Shown: positions 33,271 to 41,769 of the stretch, piece by piece
How positions within the stretch are numbered: position 1 is the stretch's first letter
Layout of the letters: every line of letters starts with the position of its first letter
NCBI GenBank assembly: GCA_009663185.1
Contig: VJZX01000004.1
Location: forward strand, 125,545-189,544
DNA from: Isoptericola halalbus
GTDB taxonomy: Bacteria; Actinomycetota; Actinomycetes; Actinomycetales; Cellulomonadaceae
Reading direction: 5' to 3'
DNA length: 64,000 nt
Made by a program: the position numbers and the translations under genes
Notes under the pieces: generated by a model
What the model was told of the DNA's origin: nothing
The model's database searches: none
What the model saw: the letters and a program-made list of their open reading frames with translations, nothing else

Positions 33271-34007
33271 GGCGCGCCTCCCGCCGCGGGCACGACCCGC
33301 TTGGCGCCGGCCGGCTCCTGCACGTCTGGCCGGCGCAGGTAGAGCGGCTCGGTCGGCAGGTCGACCCCGGCGGCGCGGCGCGCGAGCGCGACACGCGCCA
33401 GGACCGTCGCGTCCGGCACGAGCGGCGCGTCCTCGGCGATCGGCAGGTGGTCCGGGTAGAGCGCGGCGCCCTCCCCCACCACGACGAGCCGGGCGCCGTC
33501 CTCGGGGGGCGCCGTGAGCTGCGCCGCCGCGACGTCGGCGGGCTTCCCGACGTCGGGCCCGGCGAGCGTCCCGACGACCGGCACGCCGTGCGGTCCCTCG
33601 TGCGCGATGACGCCGTAGCGCGCCCAGTAGACCTCCTTGCGGCGCGCGTCGCTCGCGGCGAGCACCTCGTCGCCGGGGTTCAGGCCGAGGTCGGCGACTG
33701 CCTGGACGGCAAGCGCGTCGAGGCTGGGGACACCGAGGACCTCGATGCCCAGGCTCAGGGCGAGCGTGCGCGCGGTCACCAGGCCCACGCGCAGGCCCGT
33801 GAACGGCGCGGGCCCGGTCCCGCCGACGACGGCGGTCAGGTCGGTGCGGTCCAGGCCCGCCTCGGCGAGCACCTCGGTGATGAGCGGCGCCAGCGACTCG
33901 GCGTGCCGGCGGCGTTCGTCCGACGCACGGGCGGCGAGGCGGCCGCCGTCGTCGTCCGTGACGGCGACGGTGACGGCGGCGGACGTGTCGAGAGCGAGAA
34001 CAGCCAC
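33267..34007 (-). CDS. tsaB: tRNA t6A biosynthesis protein TsaB
   Basis: Non-catalytic ASKHA partner of TsaD, 246 residues. It begins VLALDTSAAVTVAV and contains TAVVGGTGPAPFTGLRVGLVTARTLA, the paralogue of the TsaD nucleotide motif, then DARRKEVYWARY. It lacks the metal-binding His-x3-His of TsaD, as usual. TAGGCT (34014-34019) ends 6 nt before the GTG start, so despite lying 44 bp after tsaE it may have its own leaderless promoter. Confidence 0.93.
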   Translation of the reverse strand: MAVLALDTSAAVTVAVTDDDGGRLAARASDERRRHAESLAPLITEVLAEAGLDRTDLTAVVGGTGPAPFTGLRVGLVTARTLALSLGIEVLGVPSLDALAVQAVADLGLNPGDEVLAASDARRKEVYWARYGVIAHEGPHGVPVVGTLAGPDVGKPADVAAAQLTAPPEDGARLVVVGEGAALYPDHLPIAEDAPLVPDATVLARVALARRAAGVDLPTEPLYLRRPDVQEPAGAKRVVPAAGGAP

Positions 34008-34051
34008 GCTCCCAGCCTACGGTTGACCCCGCCGAACACGAAGAACCGGTG

Positions 34052-34585
34052 CTACCGCGCGGGCAGCAGGGCCACCAGGTCGACGCCGGCCCACCGGGGC
34101 CCGACGCCGCGCAGGGTCGCGTGCCGGGTCCCGGCCTCCGGGTTCTCGGCCGGCACGTCGCCGCCGCGCGGGCGCTCGAGGTCGATCTCGAGCCGGTCCT
34201 CCGTGAGCGCCTCGGCCAGGCCGCGCCCCCACTCGACGACGGTCACGGACTCGTCGAGCGACGAGTCGAGGTCGAGCGCGTCGAGCTCGCCCAGCCCGCC
34301 GAGCCGGTACGCGTCGACGTGCACGAGCGCCGGCCCGCGCGAGCCGTCCTCGCGCGGCAGCGGCGGGTGCTCGCGCGCGACGATGAACGTCGGCGAGGCG
34401 ACCTGCCCGCGGACTCCGAGCGCCGCGCCGAGCCCCTGGGTCAGGGTGGTCTTGCCCGCGCCGAGGTCCCCCGTGAGGATCACCAGGTCCCCGGCGCGCA
34501 GCACACTGGCCAGGGCCGCGCCGAGCGCTCTCGTCGACTCGGCGTCCGGCAGGTCCACCTCGGCCTGTGCGACGACGTCGCTCAC
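34052..34585 (-). CDS. tsaE: tRNA t6A biosynthesis ATPase TsaE
   Basis: A 177-residue P-loop ATPase that cycles with TsaB-TsaD. Walker A is GDLGAGKTT (39-47), followed by LTQGLGAALGVRGQVASPTFIVAREH and VHVDAYRLGGLGELDALDLD, the typical TsaE pattern; VVEWGRGLAEAL closes the core. The tail past ~150 is variable. Its ATG overlaps the alr stop as ATGA, so it is coupled to alanine racemase. Confidence 0.95.
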   Translation of the reverse strand: MSDVVAQAEVDLPDAESTRALGAALASVLRAGDLVILTGDLGAGKTTLTQGLGAALGVRGQVASPTFIVAREHPPLPREDGSRGPALVHVDAYRLGGLGELDALDLDSSLDESVTVVEWGRGLAEALTEDRLEIDLERPRGGDVPAENPEAGTRHATLRGVGPRWAGVDLVALLPAR

Positions 34586-35784
34586 AGCAGCACTTCCTTT
34601 CCCGCGTAGACGCGCGGCACGCGCACGCCGATCCGCGTCACGATCTCGTAGCTGATGGTTCCCGCGGCCTGGGCCCAGTCCTCGGCGTTCGGCACGGCCG
34701 CGCCGTGAGCGACGCCGTCAGACGCCCCGAAGAGGGTCACGACGTCGCCCGAGCGCTCGGGCGCGTCCGGCCCGAGGTCGAGCACGACCTGGTCCATGCA
34801 GACCCGTCCCGCGATCCGCAGCACCCGCTGCGCGTCGCCCGAGCCGACCGCGACCGGGCCGCCCGGTCCGGCCGCCCCGCCGGACGCGTGCCGCGGGATC
34901 CCGTCGGCGTACCCGAGCGGGACGAGCCCGAGCATCGTGTCGCGCGGCGTCGTGTACAGGTGGCCGTACGAGACGCCCTCGCCGGCCGGCACCGCCTTGA
35001 CCGCCGCGAGCCACGCCTCGAGCGTCATGGCCGGCCGCAGGCCGAAGTCGCCGGGGGCCCCGAGCTGTGGCACCGGCGACAGCCCGTAGACGGCGATACC
35101 GGGTCGCACGAGGTCGTGGTGCAGCTCGCGCGCGGTGAGCGTCGCGGCGGAGTTGGACAGGTGCCGCACCTCGGGCCGCACCCCCGCGGCCTCGACGACC
35201 CGCACCGCGTCGTCGAACGCCGCCGCCTGCCGCGCGATCGATGGGTGCCCGGGCTCGTCGGCGCACGCCAGGTGCGAGAACACGCCGGCCACCCGCAGCT
35301 CGCCCGACGCCTCGAGCACCGCCGCGCGCCGCACGACGTCCGGCAGGTCCGCCGGCATGATGCCGTTGCGGCTGAGCCCTGTGTCGACCTTGAGGTGCAC
35401 GCGTGCGGTCCGCCCGGCCGCCCGAGCGCCGTCGGCGACCTCCTGCAGCGCCCACGGCGCGGTGACCGCGACGTCGACGTCGGCACCGACCAGGTCCGCG
35501 AACGGCGCGCCGGGCACGAGCAGCCACACGAGCAGCCGCGTGTCGATTCCCGCGGCACGCAGGGCGAGCGCCTCGTGGGCGGTCGCGACGCCCAGCCACG
35601 TGGCGCCGCCGGCGAGCGCCGCCCGCGCGGCGGGCACCATGCCGTGCCCGTACCCGTCCGCCTTGACGACCGCCATGAGGTCCGACGACGGCGCGTGGTC
35701 GCGCAGGGCGCGCACGTTGTCACGGATCGCGTCCAGGTCGACGACGGCGCGCGCCGGCGTGCCCGGCGGGAGGTCGGGACGGTT
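34582..35784 (-). CDS. alr: Alanine racemase
   Basis: PLP enzyme producing D-alanine for peptidoglycan; 400 residues. PLP lysine K42 lies in AVVKADGYGHG, the TIM-barrel domain includes RLLVWLLVPG and HLKVDTGLSRNG, and the C-terminal beta domain carries the catalytic Tyr in GEGVSYGHLYT plus RVCMDQ. I chose GTG 35784 (MNRPDLPPGTPARAVVDLDAI) because family proteins begin here; GTG codons at 35817 and 35805 would add residues and overlap the pseudouridine synthase gene. Coupled to tsaE. Confidence 0.94.
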   Translation of the reverse strand, partial: NRPDLPPGTPARAVVDLDAIRDNVRALRDHAPSSDLMAVVKADGYGHGMVPAARAALAGGATWLGVATAHEALALRAAGIDTRLLVWLLVPGAPFADLVGADVDVAVTAPWALQEVADGARAAGRTARVHLKVDTGLSRNGIMPADLPDVVRRAAVLEASGELRVAGVFSHLACADEPGHPSIARQAAAFDDAVRVVEAAGVRPEVRHLSNSAATLTARELHHDLVRPGIAVYGLSPVPQLGAPGDFGLRPAMTLEAWLAAVKAVPAGEGVSYGHLYTTPRDTMLGLVPLGYADGIPRHASGGAAGPGGPVAVGSGDAQRVLRIAGRVCMDQVVLDLGPDAPERSGDVVTLFGASDGVAHGAAVPNAEDWAQAAGTISYEIVTRIGVRVPRVYAGKEVLL

Positions 35785-35801
35785 CACGATCAGCGATTCT
35801 C

Positions 35802-36782
35802 TCACCTCGGCGTCCACGCCGAGAGGCTGCGGCGTGACTCGAACCTCCGCAGCTCGCCCGTGAGCGGGTCGTCGAGCTCGATCGACCGGGCGAGCAGCTG
35901 CAGCGGACGGTCCGGGTCGTCGGGCGCGTCAGCGCGCAGCTCGGGCCAGAACGGGTCGTGCAGGATCGGCAGGCCGAGCGAGGCCATGTGCAGTCGCAGC
36001 TGGTGCGTCTTGCCGGTGTGCGGCTCGAGCCGGTACAGGCCGAGCCCGCGCTCGACGTCGCGGGCCACGAGGTCGACGCGCGACTCGGCGTTCGGCTCGC
36101 CCGCCTCCTCGACGGCCCGCACGACGCCGCGGTGCTTGACGATGCGCGAGCGCACCGTCGTCGGGAACCGCAGCTCCGCACCGGGTGCCGGCAGCGGCGC
36201 GATCGCCTCGTAGACCTTGCGCACGCGACGCTCGGCGAACACCGCCTGGTACGCGCCGCGCACCTGCGGACGGATCGTGAGCACCAGCACGCCGGCCGTC
36301 GGGCGGTCGAGGCGGTGCGCGGGCGCGAGGTCCGGCAGTCCGAGGGTCGCCCGCAGGTGCACGAGCACGGTGCGCGTGACCCACCGCCCGCGCGGCATGG
36401 TCGACACGAGGTGCGGCTTGTCGACGACGAGCAGGTCGTCGTCGCGGTGGAGCACCTCGATCTCGGCGAGTGCGGGGACGTCCGGCTCGTCGGCCGGCGG
36501 GTCGCGGTAGAGATACAGGAAGCCGCGCGGCTCGTAGGGCGTGGCCTCGGTGACCGGCTCGCCGCGGCCGGTGACCACCTCCTCCGCAACGATCTTCGCG
36601 CGGAGCCGGGCGACGTCGTCGGGGAACCGGGCGAGCAGGTACTCGAGCGCCGTCGGGTACGCCGCGACGGTCGCGGCGTCGTGCGGCAGGACGAGGCGCG
36701 TGGGGTTGAGCCCGTCGCGCACCGGGAGCGGTGGCCGGTGCGGGCGCGGGCCGGTCGCGTGCGATCGGTGTCGGGCGGGCAC
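35802..36782 (-). CDS. RluA-family 23S rRNA/tRNA pseudouridine synthase
   Basis: A 326-residue RluA-type enzyme. The catalytic Asp is in AHRLDRPTAGVLVL and the family motif HTGKTHQLRLHMASLGLPILHDPFW is near the C-terminus. The N-terminal ~90 residues (RDGLNPTRLVLP, RFPDDVARLRAKIV) replace the S4 domain of classical RluD, as in the RluA/YjbO-like group. The target uridine is unknown. GTG 36782 was chosen; ATG 36836 adds 18 residues and would approach the divergent lipoprotein gene. Confidence 0.87.
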   Translation of the reverse strand: MPARHRSHATGPRPHRPPLPVRDGLNPTRLVLPHDAATVAAYPTALEYLLARFPDDVARLRAKIVAEEVVTGRGEPVTEATPYEPRGFLYLYRDPPADEPDVPALAEIEVLHRDDDLLVVDKPHLVSTMPRGRWVTRTVLVHLRATLGLPDLAPAHRLDRPTAGVLVLTIRPQVRGAYQAVFAERRVRKVYEAIAPLPAPGAELRFPTTVRSRIVKHRGVVRAVEEAGEPNAESRVDLVARDVERGLGLYRLEPHTGKTHQLRLHMASLGLPILHDPFWPELRADAPDDPDRPLQLLARSIELDDPLTGELRRFESRRSLSAWTPR

Positions 36783-36860
36783 GGTCCATTCTCGCGCGAC
36801 GTCACCGGTCCGTAAGGTGGCGTGCCTGACAGCCACACCCGGGCACGCCAGACTGGGACC

Positions 36861-37433
36861 ATGCGACGACGCTCCCCTCTCCTCGCGGCCGCGACGACGG
36901 CGCTGCTCCTGCTCGGCGGCTGCGCCGCCGGCACCTCACAGTCAGGTACCTCCGAGGCGGACACCTCCGCTCCCGCGGCAGACGACGTCGAGGCCTCGGC
37001 TCCCCCAGCCACCGACGGCGGCACGCCCGACGTCTACGCGTTCACCGCGACCACGCTCGCGGGCGAGGAGTTCGACGGCGAGTCGCTCGCCGGCTCACCT
37101 GCCGTGCTGTGGTTCTGGGCCCCGTGGTGCCCGACGTGCATCATGCAGATCCCCACCGTGACGGGGCTGGCCGAGGAGCACGGTGACGAGGTCGCCGTCG
37201 TCGCGGTCGGCGGGCTCGACACCGCGGCCGAGATCTCCGCGATGGCCGAGCGCAACATCCCGCACGTGACCCACCTCGTCGACGACGAGGGCGTCGTGTG
37301 GAAGCACTTCGGGGTCACCGCGCAGAGCACGTTCGCGGTGCTCGACGCCGACGGCCAGGTGGTCCGCGAGGGGAAGATCTCCGACGAGGACCTCATGGCA
37401 CTCGTAGCAGACCTCGCGTCGGCGGCGGGCTGA
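36861..37433 (+). CDS. TlpA/ResA-like lipoprotein thioredoxin
   Basis: A 190-residue exported thioredoxin-fold protein. Signal peptide with lipobox LLGGC (Cys21), a Thr/Ser/Ala-rich linker to about 55, then a redoxin domain with the active site WCPTC (C90, C93) and cis-Pro region near QSTFAVLD. It probably works outside the membrane as a thiol-disulfide oxidoreductase, receiving electrons from the CcdA-like protein encoded next, 6 bp downstream. CAGACT (36849-36854) ends 6 nt before the ATG, a leaderless arrangement. Confidence 0.9.
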   Translation: MRRRSPLLAAATTALLLLGGCAAGTSQSGTSEADTSAPAADDVEASAPPATDGGTPDVYAFTATTLAGEEFDGESLAGSPAVLWFWAPWCPTCIMQIPTVTGLAEEHGDEVAVVAVGGLDTAAEISAMAERNIPHVTHLVDDEGVVWKHFGVTAQSTFAVLDADGQVVREGKISDEDLMALVADLASAAG

Positions 37434-37439
37434 CCGGTC

Positions 37440-38303
37440 GTGCTCGACGACGGCTCACTCGCTCTGGCGCTCGGCGCCGGCGTGATCGCCGCGGTGAACC
37501 CGTGCGGGTTCGCGCTGCTGCCCGCCTATCTGGCGACGCTCGTGCGCCCCGACGACGGGCGGGCGAGCGGCATCGCCCGTGCGCTGCGCTCGACGGCGGC
37601 GCTCACGTGCGGCTTCGTCGCGGTGTTCGCGGTGTTCGGGCTGGTCGTGGCCCCCGTCGCGGCGTCGGCCCAGCGCTACCTGCCCGCGTTCACGGTCGTG
37701 CTCGGTCTCGTGCTCGCGGCTGCCGGGGCGTGGGTTCTGGCGGGCCGCGCACTGCCCGGGCTGCGGCTGCGGCGGCGCGGCAGCGGGCGTCCGCTCACGG
37801 ACCGGTTCTGGTCCGTGGCCGGGTTCGGCGCCGCCTATGCGCTCGCGTCCCTGACCTGCACGATCGCGCCGTTCCTCGCCGTCGTCGTCACCGCCTTCCG
37901 GGCGGGATCGGTGGGCGAGGGCCTCGTGCTCTTCGTCGCCTACGCGGCCGGGATGGGCCTGCTCGTCGGGTCTGCGGCGGTCGGGGTGGCGCTCGCCGGA
38001 GCCGGCGTGCTCGGTCGGGTCCGGCGGGCGGGCGGGGCGCTGGCGCGCGTGGGCGGGGCGATCCTGCTCGTCGCGGGCGGCTACGTCGCCTGGTACGGGC
38101 TGTGGGAGCTGCGCATCCTTGCTGGCGACGTGGCCGCGGACCCGGTCGTCGAGGCCGCGGCTCGGCTGCAGTCCGCCCTGGCGACCGCGGCGCAGTCGCT
38201 CGGGTGGCCGGGGTTCGTCGCCCTGCTCGGCGCCCTGCTGGTTGCCGCGGGCGTCCGCGCGGTGTGGAGGCATCGCCGTCGAGCAGACATGATGGACCCG
38301 TGA
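37440..38303 (+). CDS. ccdA: CcdA/DsbD-like transmembrane electron carrier
   Basis: A 287-residue polytopic protein moving reducing power across the membrane. It has the CcdA pattern: C22 in VNPCGFALLPAYL and C140 in SLTCTIAPF, six hydrophobic helices in the core, plus extra helices after ~200 and a final one near 262-280. GTG start 6 bp after the thioredoxin gene; its stop overlaps the glutathione peroxidase start (GTGA). The pairing supports transfer to the lipoprotein thioredoxin; a cytochrome c maturation role cannot be excluded, but no ccs genes are nearby. Confidence 0.88.
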   Translation: MLDDGSLALALGAGVIAAVNPCGFALLPAYLATLVRPDDGRASGIARALRSTAALTCGFVAVFAVFGLVVAPVAASAQRYLPAFTVVLGLVLAAAGAWVLAGRALPGLRLRRRGSGRPLTDRFWSVAGFGAAYALASLTCTIAPFLAVVVTAFRAGSVGEGLVLFVAYAAGMGLLVGSAAVGVALAGAGVLGRVRRAGGALARVGGAILLVAGGYVAWYGLWELRILAGDVAADPVVEAAARLQSALATAAQSLGWPGFVALLGALLVAAGVRAVWRHRRRADMMDP

Positions 38304-38782
38304 GCCTCTACGACATCAAGTTCGAGCGCATGGACGGCAGCGTCACGTCCCTGGCGGAATACCGCGACGACGTCGTCCTCGTGGTCAACGTGGCCTCGCG
38401 CTGCGGCCTCACGCCGCAGTACGCGGTGCTCGAGGGGCTGCAGCGCCGGTACGCCGACCGGGGGTTCACCGTGCTCGGCTTCCCGACCAACCAGTTCCTC
38501 CAGGAGCTGTCGACCGACGAGAAGATCGCCGAGTTCTGCTCCGCCACCTATGGCGTGACGTTCCCCGTGCTGTCCAAGATCAAGGTCAACGGTCGCCACG
38601 CGCACCCGCTCTACACGGCGCTGAAGGAGACCTCCGACGCCGACGGCCACTCCGGGCGCATCCGGTGGAACTTCGAGAAGTTCCTCGTCCTGCCCGGCGG
38701 TGACGTACAGCGGTTCACGCCGCAGACCGAGCCCGACGACCCGGCGATCGTCTCCGTGATCGAGTCCCACCTGCCGAGATAG
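38300..38782 (+). CDS. Glutathione peroxidase-family thiol peroxidase
   Basis: A 160-residue cytosolic peroxidase of the non-selenium type: peroxidatic C35 in VASRCGLTPQ, Q65 in FPTNQF and W123-N124-F125 in RWNFEKF form the catalytic tetrad; C80 in AEFCSATYGVTFP is a plausible resolving cysteine. Such enzymes usually use thioredoxin rather than glutathione, fitting the thioredoxin/CcdA neighbours. The GTG start overlaps the ccdA stop. There is no signal peptide, so it is on the opposite membrane side from the lipoprotein. Confidence 0.92.
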   Translation: MSLYDIKFERMDGSVTSLAEYRDDVVLVVNVASRCGLTPQYAVLEGLQRRYADRGFTVLGFPTNQFLQELSTDEKIAEFCSATYGVTFPVLSKIKVNGRHAHPLYTALKETSDADGHSGRIRWNFEKFLVLPGGDVQRFTPQTEPDDPAIVSVIESHLPR

Positions 38783-38819
38783 CGCGTTTCACGCCGAAGT
38801 AGCGCGTTCTGCGCCGAGG
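38780..38819. repeat. Tandem 20-bp repeat at the gpx stop codon
   Basis: Two 20-bp units beginning TAGCGCGTT (38780-38799 and 38800-38819) end in CGCCGAAG and CGCCGAGG; a third, partial unit begins TAGCACG at 38820. The first TAG is the peroxidase stop codon. Function unknown; each unit carries an in-frame-spaced TAG in at least one frame. Confidence 0.6.
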
Positions 38820-38828
38820 TAGCACGAC

Positions 38829-39347
38829 TCACCTCGCCTGCAACGAGCCCAGGAGCGTCTCGAGCGACCGTGCCAGCCGCGCCCGTTCGTCGTGGTGGAG
38901 CGCGGTGAGCAGCCCTTCTTCGTGCAGGAGCAGCTGGCGCACGACCCGTTCGATCGTCGTATGGCCCGCGCGCGTGAGCGTCACGGCGACGGCGCGGGGC
39001 CAGGCGTCGGAGGCCGCACGCGTCACCAGCCCCGCCCGTTCGGCGCGCGCGACGCGCTGCGAGATCGCGCCCGCCGTGACGAGACACTCCGTCGCGAGCT
39101 CGCGCGTCGTGAGCGTCCAGGGCTCTCCGGCCCGGCGCAGCGTGCTGAGCAGGTCGAGCGTCGCGGCGTCGACGCCGAGGCGGACGAGCGTGCGGCGGCG
39201 CTCGTCGGCGAGCAGCTTTGCCACGCGCCACAGCGGCGTGATCACGCCGATGGACGCCGTCGGCGCGCCGGGCAGCTCGCGCTCCCAGGCAGCCGCGATG
39301 TCGGCGGCTGCGATCGTGGCGACATCGTCGAGCGGGTGGTTGGGCAA
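38829..39347 (-). CDS. MarR-family transcriptional regulator
   Basis: A 172-residue winged-helix regulator: VITPLWRVAKLLADE, LDLLSTLRRAGEP, LTTRELATECLVTAGAISQRVARAERAGLVTR (recognition region about 75-106) and a beta wing with AVAVTLTRAG. The start is TTG 39347, six nt after the GGAGG in AGAGGAGGATCCG; no ATG/GTG fits. It is divergent from an SDR gene across a perfect 9+2+9 palindrome, so it likely represses both. Ligand unknown. Confidence 0.86.
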   Translation of the reverse strand: MPNHPLDDVATIAAADIAAAWERELPGAPTASIGVITPLWRVAKLLADERRRTLVRLGVDAATLDLLSTLRRAGEPWTLTTRELATECLVTAGAISQRVARAERAGLVTRAASDAWPRAVAVTLTRAGHTTIERVVRQLLLHEEGLLTALHHDERARLARSLETLLGSLQAR

Positions 39348-39359
39348 CGGATCCTCCTC

Positions 39360-39379
39360 TATGTTTAGGACTAAACATA
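39360..39379. promoter_or_regulatory. MarR operator palindrome
   Basis: TATGTTTAG-GA-CTAAACATA, perfect 9-bp arms around two bases, is strikingly AT-rich for this genome and sits 13 nt upstream of the TTG start of the MarR gene and 14 nt upstream of the SDR GTG. It overlaps both likely promoters and is the obvious site for the adjacent MarR dimer. Confidence 0.85.
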
Positions 39380-39393
39380 CGGAGGAGGAACTC

Positions 39394-40119
39394 GTGGCGC
39401 GAACAGTGCTCATCACCGGCGGGTCGGGCGGGATCGGCCGCTGCGTCGCACGTCGCTTCGTCGACGGCGGCGACGCCGTCACCATCACGGGCCGACGCAG
39501 CGAGCCGCTCGCGGACGCCGCGCGCCAGACAGGTGCCCGCGCGGCACGGTGCGACGTCTCTCGACCAAGTGACGTCGAGCAGCTGATGGGGGACGTCGGT
39601 CCGATCGACGTGCTCGTCGCTCTCGCCGGCGGGAACACCGACTTCGACGTCCCACCCGGCGGGGCCGACGACTCCCTCGAGCAGCTCGCCGGCGCGTGGT
39701 CCGCGAACCTCGAGGCCAACCTGCTCAGCACCGTGCTCGTCGTCACGGCAGCTCTGCGCGAGATGCCCGACGGCGGCGCAATCGTCACCGTCGGCTCGAT
39801 CGGTGCCGAGCACGCCGGGACGTCCTACGGCGTCGCCAAGGCCGCCGTCCAGGCGTGGACCGCCGGGCTCTCGGCCCAGGTGGGCAAGAGAGGCATCTCG
39901 GCGAACTGCATCGCGCCCGGCTACGTCGAGGACACCGGCTACTTCAAGGGCAGGCTGACCGACGAGCGCCGCGAGCGCCTCGTGGACGCCACGCACGACA
40001 AGCGCGCGGGCAGGCCCGACGACGTCGCCGGGCTTGTCGAGTTTCTCGCCTCACCCGGCGCCCGGCACGTCACGGGCCAGACGCTGCACGTGAACGGTGG
40101 CGCCTTCACGACGCGCTGA
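39394..40119 (+). CDS. Short-chain dehydrogenase/reductase
   Basis: A 241-residue classical SDR with NAD(P) motif TGGSGGIG (8-15), R residues after it (GRRSEPL) suggesting NADP, catalytic Ser near 132, Y145-x3-K149 in SYGVAKAA and the FabG-like tail HVTGQTLHVNGG. The substrate is unknown. GTG 39394 follows GGAGGAGG. Expression is presumably controlled by the divergent MarR regulator. Its 3' end overlaps the convergent nnr gene by 14 bp. Confidence 0.88.
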   Translation: MARTVLITGGSGGIGRCVARRFVDGGDAVTITGRRSEPLADAARQTGARAARCDVSRPSDVEQLMGDVGPIDVLVALAGGNTDFDVPPGGADDSLEQLAGAWSANLEANLLSTVLVVTAALREMPDGGAIVTVGSIGAEHAGTSYGVAKAAVQAWTAGLSAQVGKRGISANCIAPGYVEDTGYFKGRLTDERRERLVDATHDKRAGRPDDVAGLVEFLASPGARHVTGQTLHVNGGAFTTR

Positions 40120-41689
40120 CGCCTCGCCCCGGCTCACGGTCCCGACCGTCACCCGGCGCGAGCAGCTCCGCGACGACCGCGGGCACGGCCTCCGCGACGT
40201 CGAGCGCCGCGACGGGTCCGCCGCAGGCGGCCCGCTCCCCCGCGAGCCCGTGCACCAACGCCGCCGCCGCGGCGATCTCGGCCGCGAGCGCCGGACGCTC
40301 GACGACCTCGCCGGACCGCGCCGCGAGCATCGCGGCGAGCAGCCCCGCGAGCACGTCGCCCGCACCGGCCGTGGCGAGCCACCCCGGCGCGCTCGCCTGG
40401 GAATATGCCGCATCCGACCCGACGACGACGGTCACTGCGCCCTTGAGGAGCACGGTCGCCCCGGTCAGATCGTGGGCGCTCCGCGCCCAACGCAGCGGCT
40501 CGGCCTCGACGGCGGCACGATCGACGTCCTCGCCGCGCGCGTGCAGCAGCGTCGCGAGCTCGCCGGCGTGAGGCGTGAGCACGAACCACGGCGGCGAGCT
40601 CGTCTCGAGCACGCCGAGCCCGCCGGCGTCGACGACGGCGGGCACGGTGCGCTCGGGCGACCGCGCTCGCCGGCCGCTCGCCTCCACGAGCGCCTCGCGC
40701 GCGCGCGCGTGCTGCCCGTCGTCGGCCCCGCTCTCGGCGACCTCGAGCCCTGCCGGAACGCCGGAGCCCAGCGCCCACGCCTGCACCCGCCCTGCGGCCC
40801 TCACCACCTCGGGCCGCGCGCCGAGCACCGCCCGACCGACCGTCGGCGGCCCGACGTACCGCACCATCCCCGCCCCGGCGCGCACGGCCGCCGACGCGGC
40901 GAGCACCGCCGCGCCCGGGTAGGTCGACGTCCCCGCGACGAGCCCGACGACGCCCCGCGTGTACTTGTGGTCTGCCGGTCCCGGCACGGGCCACGAGCGC
41001 GCCACGTCGGCCGCCTCCAGCCGCCGCAGCACCGGCTCGCCGCCGAACGTCAGCCCGAGGTCGACGACGGTCAGCTCGCCGACCAGTCCTGCCGCCGGCG
41101 GCAGCAGGAGCCCCGGTTTCGCGGCTCCGAACGTCACCGTCCGGTCCGCGCGCAGCACGGGCCCGGGCACCGCGCCGTCGTCGACGCCGATGCCGGACGG
41201 CAGGTCGACGGCGACGACCCACGGTCGTCGCCGGCTCGACAACGCCACGACAAGGTCGGCGGCGAGCCCACGCAGGGCACCGCGAGCGCCGATGCCGAGG
41301 AGCCCGTCGAGCACGACGTCGCAGCGCGCCACCTCGTCTGCCAAGACACCGACCCGCTGCGGCGAGGCATGCAGCTCGACGACGGTCCCGCCCGCCGTAC
41401 GCAGCGCCGAGAGCCCTCCGGCGTGCGCCCGCTCGGACGTGAGGACCGCCGTCACTCCGACGCCTCGTCGGGCCAGGTAGGCACCGGCGTGCAGCGCGTC
41501 TCCGCCGTTGTTCCCGGCCCCCACGAGCAGCGCGGCACGAGCGCCGCGCACGGACCGCCGTCGGGCACGAAGATCCCGCAGGACCTGCGTCGCGAGGGCG
41601 AACGAGGCCCGTTCCATGAGCGGGACCCCGGCCGCGAGCAGCGGCTCCTCGGCGGCGCGGACGTCGGCGGCTGACCAAGCCTCGATCAT
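40106..41689 (-). CDS. nnr: Bifunctional NAD(P)H-hydrate repair enzyme
   Basis: Repairs hydrated NAD(P)H. The N-terminal YjeF_N epimerase domain (1 to about 215) has GAGNNGGDALHAG (57-69), and the C-terminal ADP/ATP-dependent dehydratase domain (about 225-510) ends with WLATAGAGDVLAGLLAAMLA. At 527 residues it is the usual bifunctional length. TATGTT (41696-41701) ends 6 nt before the ATG, suggesting a leaderless mRNA; upstream in-frame residues are not conserved. It is divergent from the LLM oxidoreductase gene. Confidence 0.93.
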   Translation of the reverse strand: MIEAWSAADVRAAEEPLLAAGVPLMERASFALATQVLRDLRARRRSVRGARAALLVGAGNNGGDALHAGAYLARRGVGVTAVLTSERAHAGGLSALRTAGGTVVELHASPQRVGVLADEVARCDVVLDGLLGIGARGALRGLAADLVVALSSRRRPWVVAVDLPSGIGVDDGAVPGPVLRADRTVTFGAAKPGLLLPPAAGLVGELTVVDLGLTFGGEPVLRRLEAADVARSWPVPGPADHKYTRGVVGLVAGTSTYPGAAVLAASAAVRAGAGMVRYVGPPTVGRAVLGARPEVVRAAGRVQAWALGSGVPAGLEVAESGADDGQHARAREALVEASGRRARSPERTVPAVVDAGGLGVLETSSPPWFVLTPHAGELATLLHARGEDVDRAAVEAEPLRWARSAHDLTGATVLLKGAVTVVVGSDAAYSQASAPGWLATAGAGDVLAGLLAAMLAARSGEVVERPALAAEIAAAAALVHGLAGERAACGGPVAALDVAEAVPAVVAELLAPGDGRDREPGRGVSAS

Positions 41690-41769
41690 GCGTCGAACAT
41701 ACGCCGGACGGGTGCCACGACGAGCGGAGACGCTCGGCGTGCCGTACCCGACGGGCATAGGCTCGGGCC

